DNA from: Crocinitomicaceae bacterium
GTDB lineage: Bacteria > Bacteroidota > Bacteroidia > Flavobacteriales_D > Sanyastnellaceae
NCBI GenBank assembly: GCA_002722795.1
Contig: PBMY01000022.1
Coordinates: forward strand, 1 to 32,509
Direction of reading: 5' to 3'
Length of the DNA stretch: 32,509 nt
Shown here: one piece after another, positions 24,417 to 31,631 of the stretch
Layout: every line of letters begins with the position of its first letter
How positions within the stretch are numbered: the stretch's first letter is position 1
Translations under genes and position numbers: made by a program
Notes under the pieces: generated by a model
The model's database searches: none
What the model was told of the DNA's origin: nothing
Seen by the model: the letters and a program-made list of their open reading frames with translations, nothing else

Positions 24417-24490
24417 TGATAATTGGGTTTTATTAAATCAGCGAGTAGCCCACAGGGATTTCGAGCCCAATATCTGAACCCGCATAATCA
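24417..24490. other. Possible folded element in intergenic region
   Basis: Two complementary outer arms (TGAT...GGGTT at 24417-24429 and AACCC...ATCA at 24477-24490, with small internal mismatches) enclose an inner GGG-ATTTCGAG-CCC hairpin. The inner part faintly resembles a tRNA T-arm on the reverse strand, but no tRNA can be built. It may be a degraded tRNA-like remnant, a small structured RNA, or chance. Confidence 0.25.
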
Positions 24491-24553
24491 ATTTACAATT
24501 AATAGGTTATAAACACTATTGCGATCGTTTTGACGGTCTTGAAAACTACAGAC

Positions 24554-25234
24554 ATGAGAATCCTTTTTACTGTTATTATACCTCTTATTATTTGTGTTTT
24601 AATATCTTCTTGTAATCAAGAAGGTTGTACTGATATGTTGGCTGTAAATTATAGTAATGATGCAAATATTGAAAATGGAAGTTGCTTCTACCCCTTTTAC
24701 GCCGGTGAAATTGAGCATGGAGGAGTGATATTAGAACTTAAAAATCCTTTGGAAATGAGTTTTGTTTGGGATGAAGAATATTTATATGGGTTTGCAGAAA
24801 TGTTATTGGACTTGGATGCTGACGGCAATCCTGATTTAAACTTTTCTGCAACTACATATAATGATGATAGTTTGGAAACTATCTTACAAAGTGGATGGCC
24901 TGAATATTTTAATCATCTTCAAGTAATCCCAATGAATGACTATGAAATATTATTTAATCCTATCAGTTATTATTATGGAGGAGGGGGAAGCGGAGTCAAA
25001 GATTTCGTTTATAAATTACATGAAGGTGAAAGGATTGATCATATAGGCGATTGGAGCAATATTTCTCTCCCAATGTACCATGAAAATCCCTCAGAAATCA
25101 TTCCTTTTGGACCCTGGTATGGAATAACAGGGGTCCATTATTTGAGTTTTAGATTAGACGAAAAATTGGGTTGGATAAAGTGTGATATGCATGATGGATT
25201 ACCCACCATATATAGTATCGGATTTAATCAATAA
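24554..25234 (+). CDS. Lipoprotein with one GCTD-type cysteine motif
   Basis: 226 aa from the ATG at 24554 (MRILFTVIIPLIICVLISSC), giving a lipobox ending at C20; a TTG at 24530 is a weaker choice. Right after the lipidated Cys comes one copy of the 'GCTDMLAVNYSNDANIENGSC' type motif, here single. The rest ('LDLDADGNPDLNFSATTYNDD...', 'GVHYLSFRLDEKLGWIKC') is probably an all-beta domain; I recognise no catalytic motif. It ends 11 bases inside the convergent Kelch gene. Confidence 0.82.
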   Translation: MRILFTVIIPLIICVLISSCNQEGCTDMLAVNYSNDANIENGSCFYPFYAGEIEHGGVILELKNPLEMSFVWDEEYLYGFAEMLLDLDADGNPDLNFSATTYNDDSLETILQSGWPEYFNHLQVIPMNDYEILFNPISYYYGGGGSGVKDFVYKLHEGERIDHIGDWSNISLPMYHENPSEIIPFGPWYGITGVHYLSFRLDEKLGWIKCDMHDGLPTIYSIGFNQ

Positions 25235-27086
25235 TCACTTTGCTCCTTAAGACTTTTTCATCAGTTGAAAGCACAATTGAATACATACCTTTAGCATAGT
25301 TAGAAACATCAATCGTTAGAGTTGAATTTGACTCTTTCTCAAAGACAAGTTTACTTAATGGATCATAGAGTTTAAGTGTGGTATTAAATCCATTCAAATT
25401 ACCCAAATCAACTGTGAGGTGGTTAGATGTTGGGTTGGGATAAACTAAAATGCTTGAAGATGTCATTTCACTATTTGACAGAGTCCCTGTACAGCTTTCG
25501 TCAATACTCCAATTATAAAAATAATAGTAATAAGATGTGGGATTATCAGTAGTATTACTTGTTATTGTAATTCGATCTGCAATTTGGATAGGGAACACAC
25601 CTGCCGGAACAGCGTCATTACGATATAATCCAATATTTTCATTGTTTCCAGTTATGCCTATAAGATAATTATTTCCTTCTGGAATTAAAGTTTCTATTTC
25701 CAATGTATTCCACCCACCATTAATGTCAAAGTCAAGTTGATTGATGATAGCTCCGTTTGATGAAGTGAGATCTAAAGTAATAGTTCCTGAATTTTCAGCA
25801 TTTACATCAATTGAGCTTAGAAATGTATCTTCAGAAACGCTGAATACCATATCCCATGCATCATTATAGTGATATCCTCCCGTTCCGTATTCAGACAAAT
25901 CTGCGGGGCCTCCTGTGAACACCTCTAAATTTGCATTAATATCAAAATCAGAATAGCTAGGATCTGTACAACCTAAATCAATTGATATGCAAGAGTTATT
26001 ATCGAAACACGCTTCTTGTAAATAATTTAGAGCATTTTCATCAGTACACCCTTCAACATAACAACAGGATCCATCATCATTAATTGCTAATTCTGAGAAA
26101 TTAAATGCTGCAGCATCTGTGCATCCACAATCAGAATTAATTGCATAACTATAAAGGTCAGAAGGGAACGAACCTGTTGCGCCTATTAAACCACTTGTAA
26201 GATACACGTGGCAATCAATAATAAATGTCCCTGGTGCCCAACGAGCTCCACCAGGATGGGGTGGTAATTCGGCCCATGTATCATTTAATGGATTGTATTC
26301 CCAAAACTCTCCATAATCTAGATTAATATGATCTTCTCCATCACCGCTTAAAATATATCCTTTTCCGTTAGCTGAAAATTGAGTTCCAGCGACTCTACCT
26401 TCTCCTGGAAAATTATTGAGCTGAGACCAAGTATTTTGCTCAATATCCCAAACGTATAAGTCATTAAATATATTTAACTGAGATAGGACGTCATCCCCAT
26501 GACCAAAGCCAACATAAATTTTATTATCAATGCCAAAATAATACGGATGATGTCTTGGAAGACCTATGAATGATTGCAGCTGAGTCCAAGAATTTAAATT
26601 GATGTCATACTCCCACCAATCATCTAAATTTCCGCTTGAATTACTTCCTAAGCCAACAAAAATCTTATCACTTTCTAAAATCATAGCAGGATGGTTTCTG
26701 CCTTGACCTGGAAATGACGCAAGTTGAGTCCATTCTTCATTATTCATATCAAAACGCCACCAATCAGTTGGATAACCAAAATTATCAGATCCAAAGCCAC
26801 AGAACGCAATATTATTATCATACACCCCATAGCCATAACCTCTTGCAGTTCCGGGAAATGGATCAATTTGAGTCCATTCATTAATGTTTGGATCATATCT
26901 ATAGACATCATCCAAGTTATTGCTAAATGTAGCAGATTGACCAGCAATCATATATCCAAAATTGTTAGATGCTACAGTTATAGGATGGTGCCTTCCTACA
27001 CCGTTATAACTACTGAGTTGTTCCCAATTTTGACAATAAACACTACCAAAGATTAAGCAAAATAAAAGTGTATATAACAGTCTCAT
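25224..27086 (-). CDS. T9SS-secreted Kelch beta-propeller protein
   Basis: 620 aa from the ATG at 27086 (MRLLYTLLFCLIFGSVYCQ), which starts a signal peptide; the frame also runs to 27131. Residues about 20-315 carry six Kelch-like blades, each with a 'W-x-Q/E-L...fPG.gR' element ('NWEQLSSYNGVGR', 'EWTQIDPFPGTAR', 'EWTQLASFPGQGR', 'SWTQLQSFIGLPR', 'TWSQLNNFPGEGR', 'TWAELPPHPGGAR') and a Tyr/Phe-x-x-x-N pair, so one complete six-bladed propeller. Three GCTD-type motifs follow (about 321, 346, 372), then a beta domain and a T9SS type A end ('VYPNPTSNHLTVDLG'). It is likely a surface protein binding a glycan or protein; no enzymatic residues are visible. Confidence 0.92.
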   Translation of the reverse strand: MRLLYTLLFCLIFGSVYCQNWEQLSSYNGVGRHHPITVASNNFGYMIAGQSATFSNNLDDVYRYDPNINEWTQIDPFPGTARGYGYGVYDNNIAFCGFGSDNFGYPTDWWRFDMNNEEWTQLASFPGQGRNHPAMILESDKIFVGLGSNSSGNLDDWWEYDINLNSWTQLQSFIGLPRHHPYYFGIDNKIYVGFGHGDDVLSQLNIFNDLYVWDIEQNTWSQLNNFPGEGRVAGTQFSANGKGYILSGDGEDHINLDYGEFWEYNPLNDTWAELPPHPGGARWAPGTFIIDCHVYLTSGLIGATGSFPSDLYSYAINSDCGCTDAAAFNFSELAINDDGSCCYVEGCTDENALNYLQEACFDNNSCISIDLGCTDPSYSDFDINANLEVFTGGPADLSEYGTGGYHYNDAWDMVFSVSEDTFLSSIDVNAENSGTITLDLTSSNGAIINQLDFDINGGWNTLEIETLIPEGNNYLIGITGNNENIGLYRNDAVPAGVFPIQIADRITITSNTTDNPTSYYYYFYNWSIDESCTGTLSNSEMTSSSILVYPNPTSNHLTVDLGNLNGFNTTLKLYDPLSKLVFEKESNSTLTIDVSNYAKGMYSIVLSTDEKVLRSKVIID

Positions 27087-27311
27087 AGTTTTGATTTTAG
27101 ACTCACAATTTACATCAAAAACTAACCTCAAAACAGGAATTCGAATCTGATATGGACTCCATCAAAATAGAGGTAGTTTTTGGGGTCATTTTTAAATTTT
27201 GATATTTAATCGTATATATACAAAAAACGGTAAATCAGAACTTTAACAAAATAGATATAAACCCATTGTGATACTCACTTTTCACCTTTCCAAAGTTTCC
27301 AAAAGTAATTG

Positions 27312-28340
27312 TCAAGTTGTTATTATTGGTAGAATATGCTTAGTGAGTATACGTGGCATAGCAAGCTTCTTAAGATCACACATTGGAATTACCTTTCCAT
27401 TAATACTAGATGCATAATCTTGGAATACATGTTTATTGCTTGCTTCCCACATAAAGAAAGTTGCATGAATCTTCTTGTGTGTTAATAAATGAACTACAGG
27501 TTTTAATGTTTTAATTTTCAAAAAGGAATTATTTGAAGGTTTATGATGAGGGAATCCCCATAGGTTTCCCCAAATCCCATCAGAAGGAAATTGAATTGTT
27601 ACAATGAATGTTTTATAGCGAACCAAATGCCAAATTAATTCAATGTATTTAATCTTTTTAGGCTTGACTTTTGAAGGAATTTTTTTTAGCAATTCTTCAT
27701 TGCTAGAAGAGAAACATTGATTGGATATAGGGCAAGAGTTACATATTGGTTTTTTGGGCTTGCAAATTAAAGCTCCTAACTCCATCATAGCCTGATTGTG
27801 ATTTCCTGGGTTTTCTATATCAAGTAATAACTTTGCAACGTGGTGAATTCTCTTTGAACCTATACTAGTATCAACAGGTTCTTCTAGTCCAATTAATCTA
27901 GAAATAACTCGCTTTACATTACCGTCAACTGCCGCCACTTCCTCATTGAATGTGATAGAAGAAATTGCGGCTGCGGTATAAGATCCAATCCCGGGTAATT
28001 TTAACCATTGGTTATAAGATGTTGGGAATGCACCATTGCAATTTATTATTTGCGCTGCTTTATGTAAAAACCTAGCTCGTCTATAATAACCCAATCCTTC
28101 CCATGCTTTTAATATTTGGTCCTCGCTTGCTTCAGCTAAATGTTTAACAGTTGGGAAGCTAGCAATAATTTCTTTCCATTTTTTTACTCCAACCTCCATG
28201 CGGGTTTGTTGTAAAATAACTTCACTCAACCAAGTACCATAAACATGAGTATTAAATCGCCATGGAAGTTTACGAGCATGGATCAAATACCAATTTTTTA
28301 ATCTCTTTCTAATTTCTTTATAATCATCATGATCTTTCAT
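27312..28340 (-). CDS. mutY: A/G-specific adenine glycosylase MutY
   Basis: Removes A opposite 8-oxoguanine in base-excision repair. 342 aa, a normal length. Catalytic E40 lies in 'SEVILQQTRMEVG', the HhH motif is 'LPGIGSYTAAAISS', and the catalytic D139 is in 'AVDGNVKRVISR'. The [4Fe-4S] ligands are C193, C200, C203 and C209 (spacing 6, 2, 5). The C-terminal NUDIX-like 8-oxoG recognition domain is present ('GIWGNLWGFPHH'). It lies 25 bases after the flavin reductase gene on the same strand, so they are probably one operon. Confidence 0.98.
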   Translation of the reverse strand: MKDHDDYKEIRKRLKNWYLIHARKLPWRFNTHVYGTWLSEVILQQTRMEVGVKKWKEIIASFPTVKHLAEASEDQILKAWEGLGYYRRARFLHKAAQIINCNGAFPTSYNQWLKLPGIGSYTAAAISSITFNEEVAAVDGNVKRVISRLIGLEEPVDTSIGSKRIHHVAKLLLDIENPGNHNQAMMELGALICKPKKPICNSCPISNQCFSSSNEELLKKIPSKVKPKKIKYIELIWHLVRYKTFIVTIQFPSDGIWGNLWGFPHHKPSNNSFLKIKTLKPVVHLLTHKKIHATFFMWEASNKHVFQDYASSINGKVIPMCDLKKLAMPRILTKHILPIITT

Positions 28341-28365
28341 TATAATTTGTTAGTTGTATTAAAGA

Positions 28366-28992
28366 TCAATCTGTAGATGAATCAATATTCACATACATTA
28401 GTTTTTCAATAAACTTAACCTCATAGTATTCATACAAACCCAATATTGAAATATGATGTTCTAATAATTTAAGATCAAATTTATTTTCAAGCAATGAATC
28501 AGAAATTTTGATCCAACTAATTTCTCCAACGATAAAGTTGCATTTGTTTTTTAATTGAAATGTGTCGCTCAGCTCTAAACCAATTTGAATTTTAGATTCA
28601 GCAACATGTGGTGTACACCAATTAGTACTCTTATGAAATTCAGGAGTTAATCCAGAATACTTAAATTCTGATTCATTTACAGGTAATTTCGCACTACATA
28701 AATGTGATTTTTTGTAAATTGATTTGTCGATAAATGAAACCGTAAACTGCTTTTTACTTTCAATGTTTTTAAGAGTATGGGAATACATTTTGGTTCTAGG
28801 CCGAAGATTCATTCCTAATAATCCAGGGGAAGATCCAAGATGTACCAAAGAGCTTACAATGGATAAATTGTTTTGCCCATATTTGTTAACTGTGCCTACT
28901 AAAACAGGACTTTTAAATCCTGCCATTTTGTTAATCAAGTTTGCTCTAGTCCGTGATGGTAAACTATTTAAATCTTTTTTTCTAAATAACAT
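28366..28992 (-). CDS. Flavin reductase-like (FMN-binding split-barrel) protein
   Basis: 208 aa from the ATG at 28992 ('MLFRKKDLNSLPSRTRANLINKMAGFKSP'); an upstream ATG at 29034 would overlap the divergent gene. The chain fits the flavin reductase domain family: 'FKSPVLVGTVNKYGQNNLSIVSSLVHLGSSPGLLGMNLRP', with the 'HTLKNIESKKQFTVSFI' part typical of the Bacteroidota form. It would reduce or bind FMN in the cytoplasm. It is the first gene of the unit ending with mutY, with only 11 bases between its ATG and the ATG of the divergent SRPBCC gene. Confidence 0.9.
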   Translation of the reverse strand: MLFRKKDLNSLPSRTRANLINKMAGFKSPVLVGTVNKYGQNNLSIVSSLVHLGSSPGLLGMNLRPRTKMYSHTLKNIESKKQFTVSFIDKSIYKKSHLCSAKLPVNESEFKYSGLTPEFHKSTNWCTPHVAESKIQIGLELSDTFQLKNKCNFIVGEISWIKISDSLLENKFDLKLLEHHISILGLYEYYEVKFIEKLMYVNIDSSTD

Positions 28993-29003
28993 TTCTTTTA
29001 ATA

Positions 29004-29462
29004 ATGAGACTTCATAAACTAAAATATACAACAATCATAGACGCTGATCTTGAACGAGTTTGGAGTTTTTTTTCTAACCCAAAGAATCTAGAAGAATTAA
29101 CTCCCAAAAACATGAAATTTGAAATTAAGAAGACTGATGACACATCTATGTATGCTGGGAAAATAATCTCATATAATATAACTCCTATAGCAAGTATTCC
29201 TATGACCTGGCTGACAGAAATAACCCAACATAAGGAAAAAGATTACTTTATCGATGAGCAAAGATTTGGACCATACAAATTTTGGCACCACCTCCATAAA
29301 TTTATTGAAGAGGAAGGGAAAACAAAGATGATCGACGAAATATCTTTTGCTTATTATGGAGGTTTTATTGGAGATCTAATTCAACATAACTTGATAACAA
29401 AAAGAATAAAAGATATATTCCAATTTAGGACGAAAAAAATTTCAGATCTTTTTCAAACTTAA
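29004..29462 (+). CDS. SRPBCC-family ligand-binding protein
   Basis: 152 aa, START/Bet v 1-like helix-grip fold. Signature parts: 'TTIIDADLERVWSFFSNPKNLEELTPKNMKFEI' at the N-terminus, 'PMTWLTEITQHKEKDYFIDEQRFGPYKFWHHLHKF' in the middle and 'DEISFAYYGGFIGDL' near the end. Such proteins are cytoplasmic and bind hydrophobic ligands. Members of this subgroup often stand next to photolyase or flavin genes in gene sets for light stress, which fits its neighbour, the flavin reductase. It is followed after 7 bases by the next gene. Confidence 0.9.
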   Translation: MRLHKLKYTTIIDADLERVWSFFSNPKNLEELTPKNMKFEIKKTDDTSMYAGKIISYNITPIASIPMTWLTEITQHKEKDYFIDEQRFGPYKFWHHLHKFIEEEGKTKMIDEISFAYYGGFIGDLIQHNLITKRIKDIFQFRTKKISDLFQT

Positions 29463-29469
29463 TATATAC

Positions 29470-29973
29470 ATGAAAAAAATCACTGTCAATGATTCCTTTC
29501 AACAAGGATATGAATATTATTTAGTCGAGATGGAGGGGCAAAATTTTGATTCAGAATTCAACCCAGAATTAACTCCATCAGATATGCTTGAACTTGGTGT
29601 TTTTGGTGGAAAATACCTTAATGATTGTCAAAATGAATTCCCAAAAACATGGTTCTTAAATGCTAAATTATCAAATTCAAAAAAAGATATAAACCTAAAT
29701 TTTTTTAAGGTTGATGCGTCTCTTCCTTTGAAAATTTGGAATGATAAAGGTTGGATTTACAGTGATGATCCACGCGGTTGGTTTCAATGGTATTGTCGAT
29801 ATTACCGAGGAAGAAGACTTGAACTTGAAGATAAACGACAAATTAAACGTTGGAAAGCTTTTCGTCGCCATATTGGAGCAATAAAAAAATACTGTGAACC
29901 TGGTGATTTGAATTGCAGGAAAAAGCAAAGACAAGCGTTACTTCATTGGGCGTATGATTCTTTAAGTATTTAA
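29470..29973 (+). CDS. Conserved protein with GWFQWYCRYY signature
   Basis: 167 aa, soluble, basic and rich in aromatics. The conserved blocks are 'LTPSDMLELGVFGGKYLNDC', 'WNDKGWIYSDDPRGWFQWYCRYY', 'RQIKRWKAFRRHIGAIKKYC' and 'CRKKQRQALLHWAYDS'. I recall homologs across bacteria, fungi and plants without a settled function; several invariant Trp, Arg and Cys residues suggest an enzyme or nucleic-acid binder. It is co-directional with the SRPBCC gene (7 bases apart) and overlaps the convergent DoxX-like gene by 12 bases. Confidence 0.85.
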   Translation: MKKITVNDSFQQGYEYYLVEMEGQNFDSEFNPELTPSDMLELGVFGGKYLNDCQNEFPKTWFLNAKLSNSKKDINLNFFKVDASLPLKIWNDKGWIYSDDPRGWFQWYCRYYRGRRLELEDKRQIKRWKAFRRHIGAIKKYCEPGDLNCRKKQRQALLHWAYDSLSI

Positions 29974-30318
29974 TACCATTATTAAAATCAGAAGCATGCT
30001 AAAGGCAGGGATAGATTTCATTATTTCATCCCTTATTTTCATATGCATCAAAATCGCAAACAACATTAAAAAGCAAAGAATTAAAGCAAAGAATTTATAA
30101 GGTATTTGCTCAATCCAAATACTAGAAAATATTAATAAAGCCGATAAAACTTTAGCTACTCCTACAAAATAAAACACCCAATTAGGTAGAGCGTAGATTT
30201 TAAATTCATCTTTAAGTGTGATGGCATCTCCTCCGCGCCATTTTGTGCTTGATTTTCGTCTTATAAACCAAACATTAATAACACCTAAAAAAATTATCGT
30301 CTTTAATAACAACAACAT
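29962..30318 (-). CDS. DoxX-like membrane protein
   Basis: 118 aa with four membrane helices. The motifs 'LKDEFKIYALPNWVFYFVGVAKVLSA' and 'LFAILMHMKIRDEIMKSIPAFSMLLI' match the DoxX-like family, small proteins linked in other organisms to redox stress. It is the last gene of the minus-strand operon, 7 bases after the glutathione peroxidase stop. Confidence 0.85.
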   Translation of the reverse strand: MLLLLKTIIFLGVINVWFIRRKSSTKWRGGDAITLKDEFKIYALPNWVFYFVGVAKVLSALLIFSSIWIEQIPYKFFALILCFLMLFAILMHMKIRDEIMKSIPAFSMLLILIMVLNT

Positions 30319-30325
30319 GATTTCT

Positions 30326-30913
30326 TTATCTGATTTGATTTATTATTTGTGCGTCAAAGGGTTTTGTGCTACTCGAATAAGCACCTAACAAATCTCCATT
30401 AGGATCAATCAAAAACTTGTTGAAATTCCATGAAACCTTGTGATTTAAAACCCCGTTCTGTGACTGTTTAGTCAACCAATTAAATATTGGATGGCATTCG
30501 TCTCCCTTGATTTTGATTTTTTTTGACAGCAAAAAATCAACACCGTAGTTTTGTTCGCAAAAATTTAAGATTTCCTGATTAGTTCCTTTTTCTTGTGAAC
30601 CAAAATCATTGCATGGGAAACCAATAACAATTAACCTTTCATTATACTCTTCATGTAATTTTTGTAAATCTTTATATTGCCTAGTATATCCACATTTTGA
30701 AGCTGTATTTACAATTAAAACAAATTTGCCTCTAAAATTATTTAGCGATATTATCTCACCATCAATTGATTCGAATTCCATATCGTAAAACCCACTATCC
30801 ATATTGTAATTTTCAATCAGCATTTCATCTTTCACTTCTGTTAAGAATGATGTATTAATGATCCAAATAGAGAAAATCATTAATACTAAAATGGAATATT
30901 TTATTGTTTTCAT
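30326..30913 (-). CDS. Glutathione peroxidase-family thiol peroxidase, membrane-anchored or exported
   Basis: 195 aa. An N-terminal hydrophobic helix (7-22) precedes the thioredoxin-like peroxidase domain, so the enzyme is predicted outside the cytoplasm. The peroxidatic cysteine is C74 ('NTASKCGYT'), and the tetrad partners are Q107 ('GSQEKGTNQEI'), W162 and N163 ('VSWNFNKFL'). The conserved 'GFPCNDFG' gives C101, a candidate resolving residue for a thioredoxin-dependent peroxidase. It reduces hydrogen or lipid peroxides. The start ATG overlaps the stop of the preceding small gene (ATGA). Confidence 0.95.
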   Translation of the reverse strand: MKTIKYSILVLMIFSIWIINTSFLTEVKDEMLIENYNMDSGFYDMEFESIDGEIISLNNFRGKFVLIVNTASKCGYTRQYKDLQKLHEEYNERLIVIGFPCNDFGSQEKGTNQEILNFCEQNYGVDFLLSKKIKIKGDECHPIFNWLTKQSQNGVLNHKVSWNFNKFLIDPNGDLLGAYSSSTKPFDAQIINQIR

Positions 30914-31077
30914 TTGTTCACGATTTTTTGAATCTCTAGTTCGACTAAATGTGCTTTAGCATAAAACTCATCGCTTTTTTTTCTGTCTTTTATTGAAAAT
31001 AAAAATGCTTTATCAAGTAATGCTTTGTGTTGACTTTTGAGTCTTTTAAGTTTTTGGTTACCTAAAAATGAAAACAT
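30910..31077 (-). CDS. Lacal_2735-family micro-protein (55 aa)
   Basis: ATG 31077 to TGA 30910. The sequence starts 'MFSFLGNQKLKRLKSQHK' and goes on as one charged amphipathic helix pair ('ALLDKAFLFSIKDRKKSDEF' then 'YAKAHLVELEIQKIVNK'). Length, the MF-start and the 'LxxxYxxLxxxAxxLSxxxRxxSDxxYxxAxxIxxxI'-like pattern match the Bacteroidota Lacal_2735 family, of unknown role. It is 3 bases after the SOUL stop, and its stop overlaps the peroxidase start by 4 bases, as expected for coupled translation. Confidence 0.82.
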   Translation of the reverse strand: MFSFLGNQKLKRLKSQHKALLDKAFLFSIKDRKKSDEFYAKAHLVELEIQKIVNK

Positions 31078-31080
31078 AAT

Positions 31081-31629
31081 TTAAATATTTATTGAAACGA
31101 CAATTTCGTTTCTACGGTTAAACGTTTTGTAAGGTGGATCAAATACATGTAACTCAAAGTCATTTTTATGATCAATATGTAAACTTGTTAAAGTTTCTAT
31201 GAGTTCTTTCTTCATGGATTCACATACCTCACTATTTGGATATCCTGAAAAAGATATCGTAGCAGCAAGCCTTGGACTAACATCAGTAATTATAATTTTT
31301 GAATTGTTAGGATTTGGACAATTGTCATTTGTAATGCCAAATGGCATTACAAATGACATTGTAGGATTTGCTTTCATTGTTGTTATAACTGGTGCAGTCA
31401 TAGGTATTTGCTGTTTTTCTTTATTTCCACCAAAAATAAAATCAGCTAATACTGAGAACTCTTGATTATCATCATCATCGTATTCTGCTAAAATCAAAGA
31501 ATTATATTTTCTAATTTCAAAATTTTCATAAGTGTACAAAACAGAATAATTGTCTGTTGTATTAACTGTTGGGTTGATAAAATTAAAAAGCGTCATTATT
31601 CCTATTAAGAAAAAAGTTTGAACAGTCAT
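31081..31629 (-). CDS. SOUL haem-binding protein, exported
   Basis: 182 aa with a hydrophobic N-terminus (MTVQTFFLIGIMTLFNFINP) that is a likely signal peptide or anchor. The SOUL/HBP fold is shown by 'YENFEIRKYNSLILAEY', 'ADFIFGGNKEKQQIPMTAPVITT', 'MSFVMPFGI' and 'AATISFSGYPN'. It may bind haem or another tetrapyrrole outside the cytoplasm. It starts 2 bases after the stop of the fasciclin gene, in one operon. A long hairpin lies in its coding sequence. Confidence 0.93.
   Translation of the reverse strand: MTVQTFFLIGIMTLFNFINPTVNTTDNYSVLYTYENFEIRKYNSLILAEYDDDDNQEFSVLADFIFGGNKEKQQIPMTAPVITTMKANPTMSFVMPFGITNDNCPNPNNSKIIITDVSPRLAATISFSGYPNSEVCESMKKELIETLTSLHIDHKNDFELHVFDPPYKTFNRRNEIVVSINI
31323..31358. 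repeat. 16-bp perfect inverted repeat inside the SOUL gene
   Basis: The arms TTGTCATTTGTAATGCC (from 31322; pairing from 31323) and GGCATTACAAATGACA (31343-31358) are complementary over 16 bases, with a loop of AAAT. On the coding strand this spans the conserved 'MSFVMPFGITND' part, so the symmetry is carried by codons under constraint. Confidence 0.85.
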
Positions 31630-31631
31630 GA

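Noticed and set aside
24440-24480. tRNA gene suggested by a GGGCTCGAAATCCC-like string on the reverse strand
   Set aside because: No acceptor stem, D-arm or anticodon arm can be formed around it.
27087-27311. Small gene or promoter in the 225-bp gap before the Kelch gene
   Set aside because: Only very short frames and no exact TAnnTTTG match on the minus strand; a tandem TTTCCAAA and a GTATATATAC palindrome look like chance.
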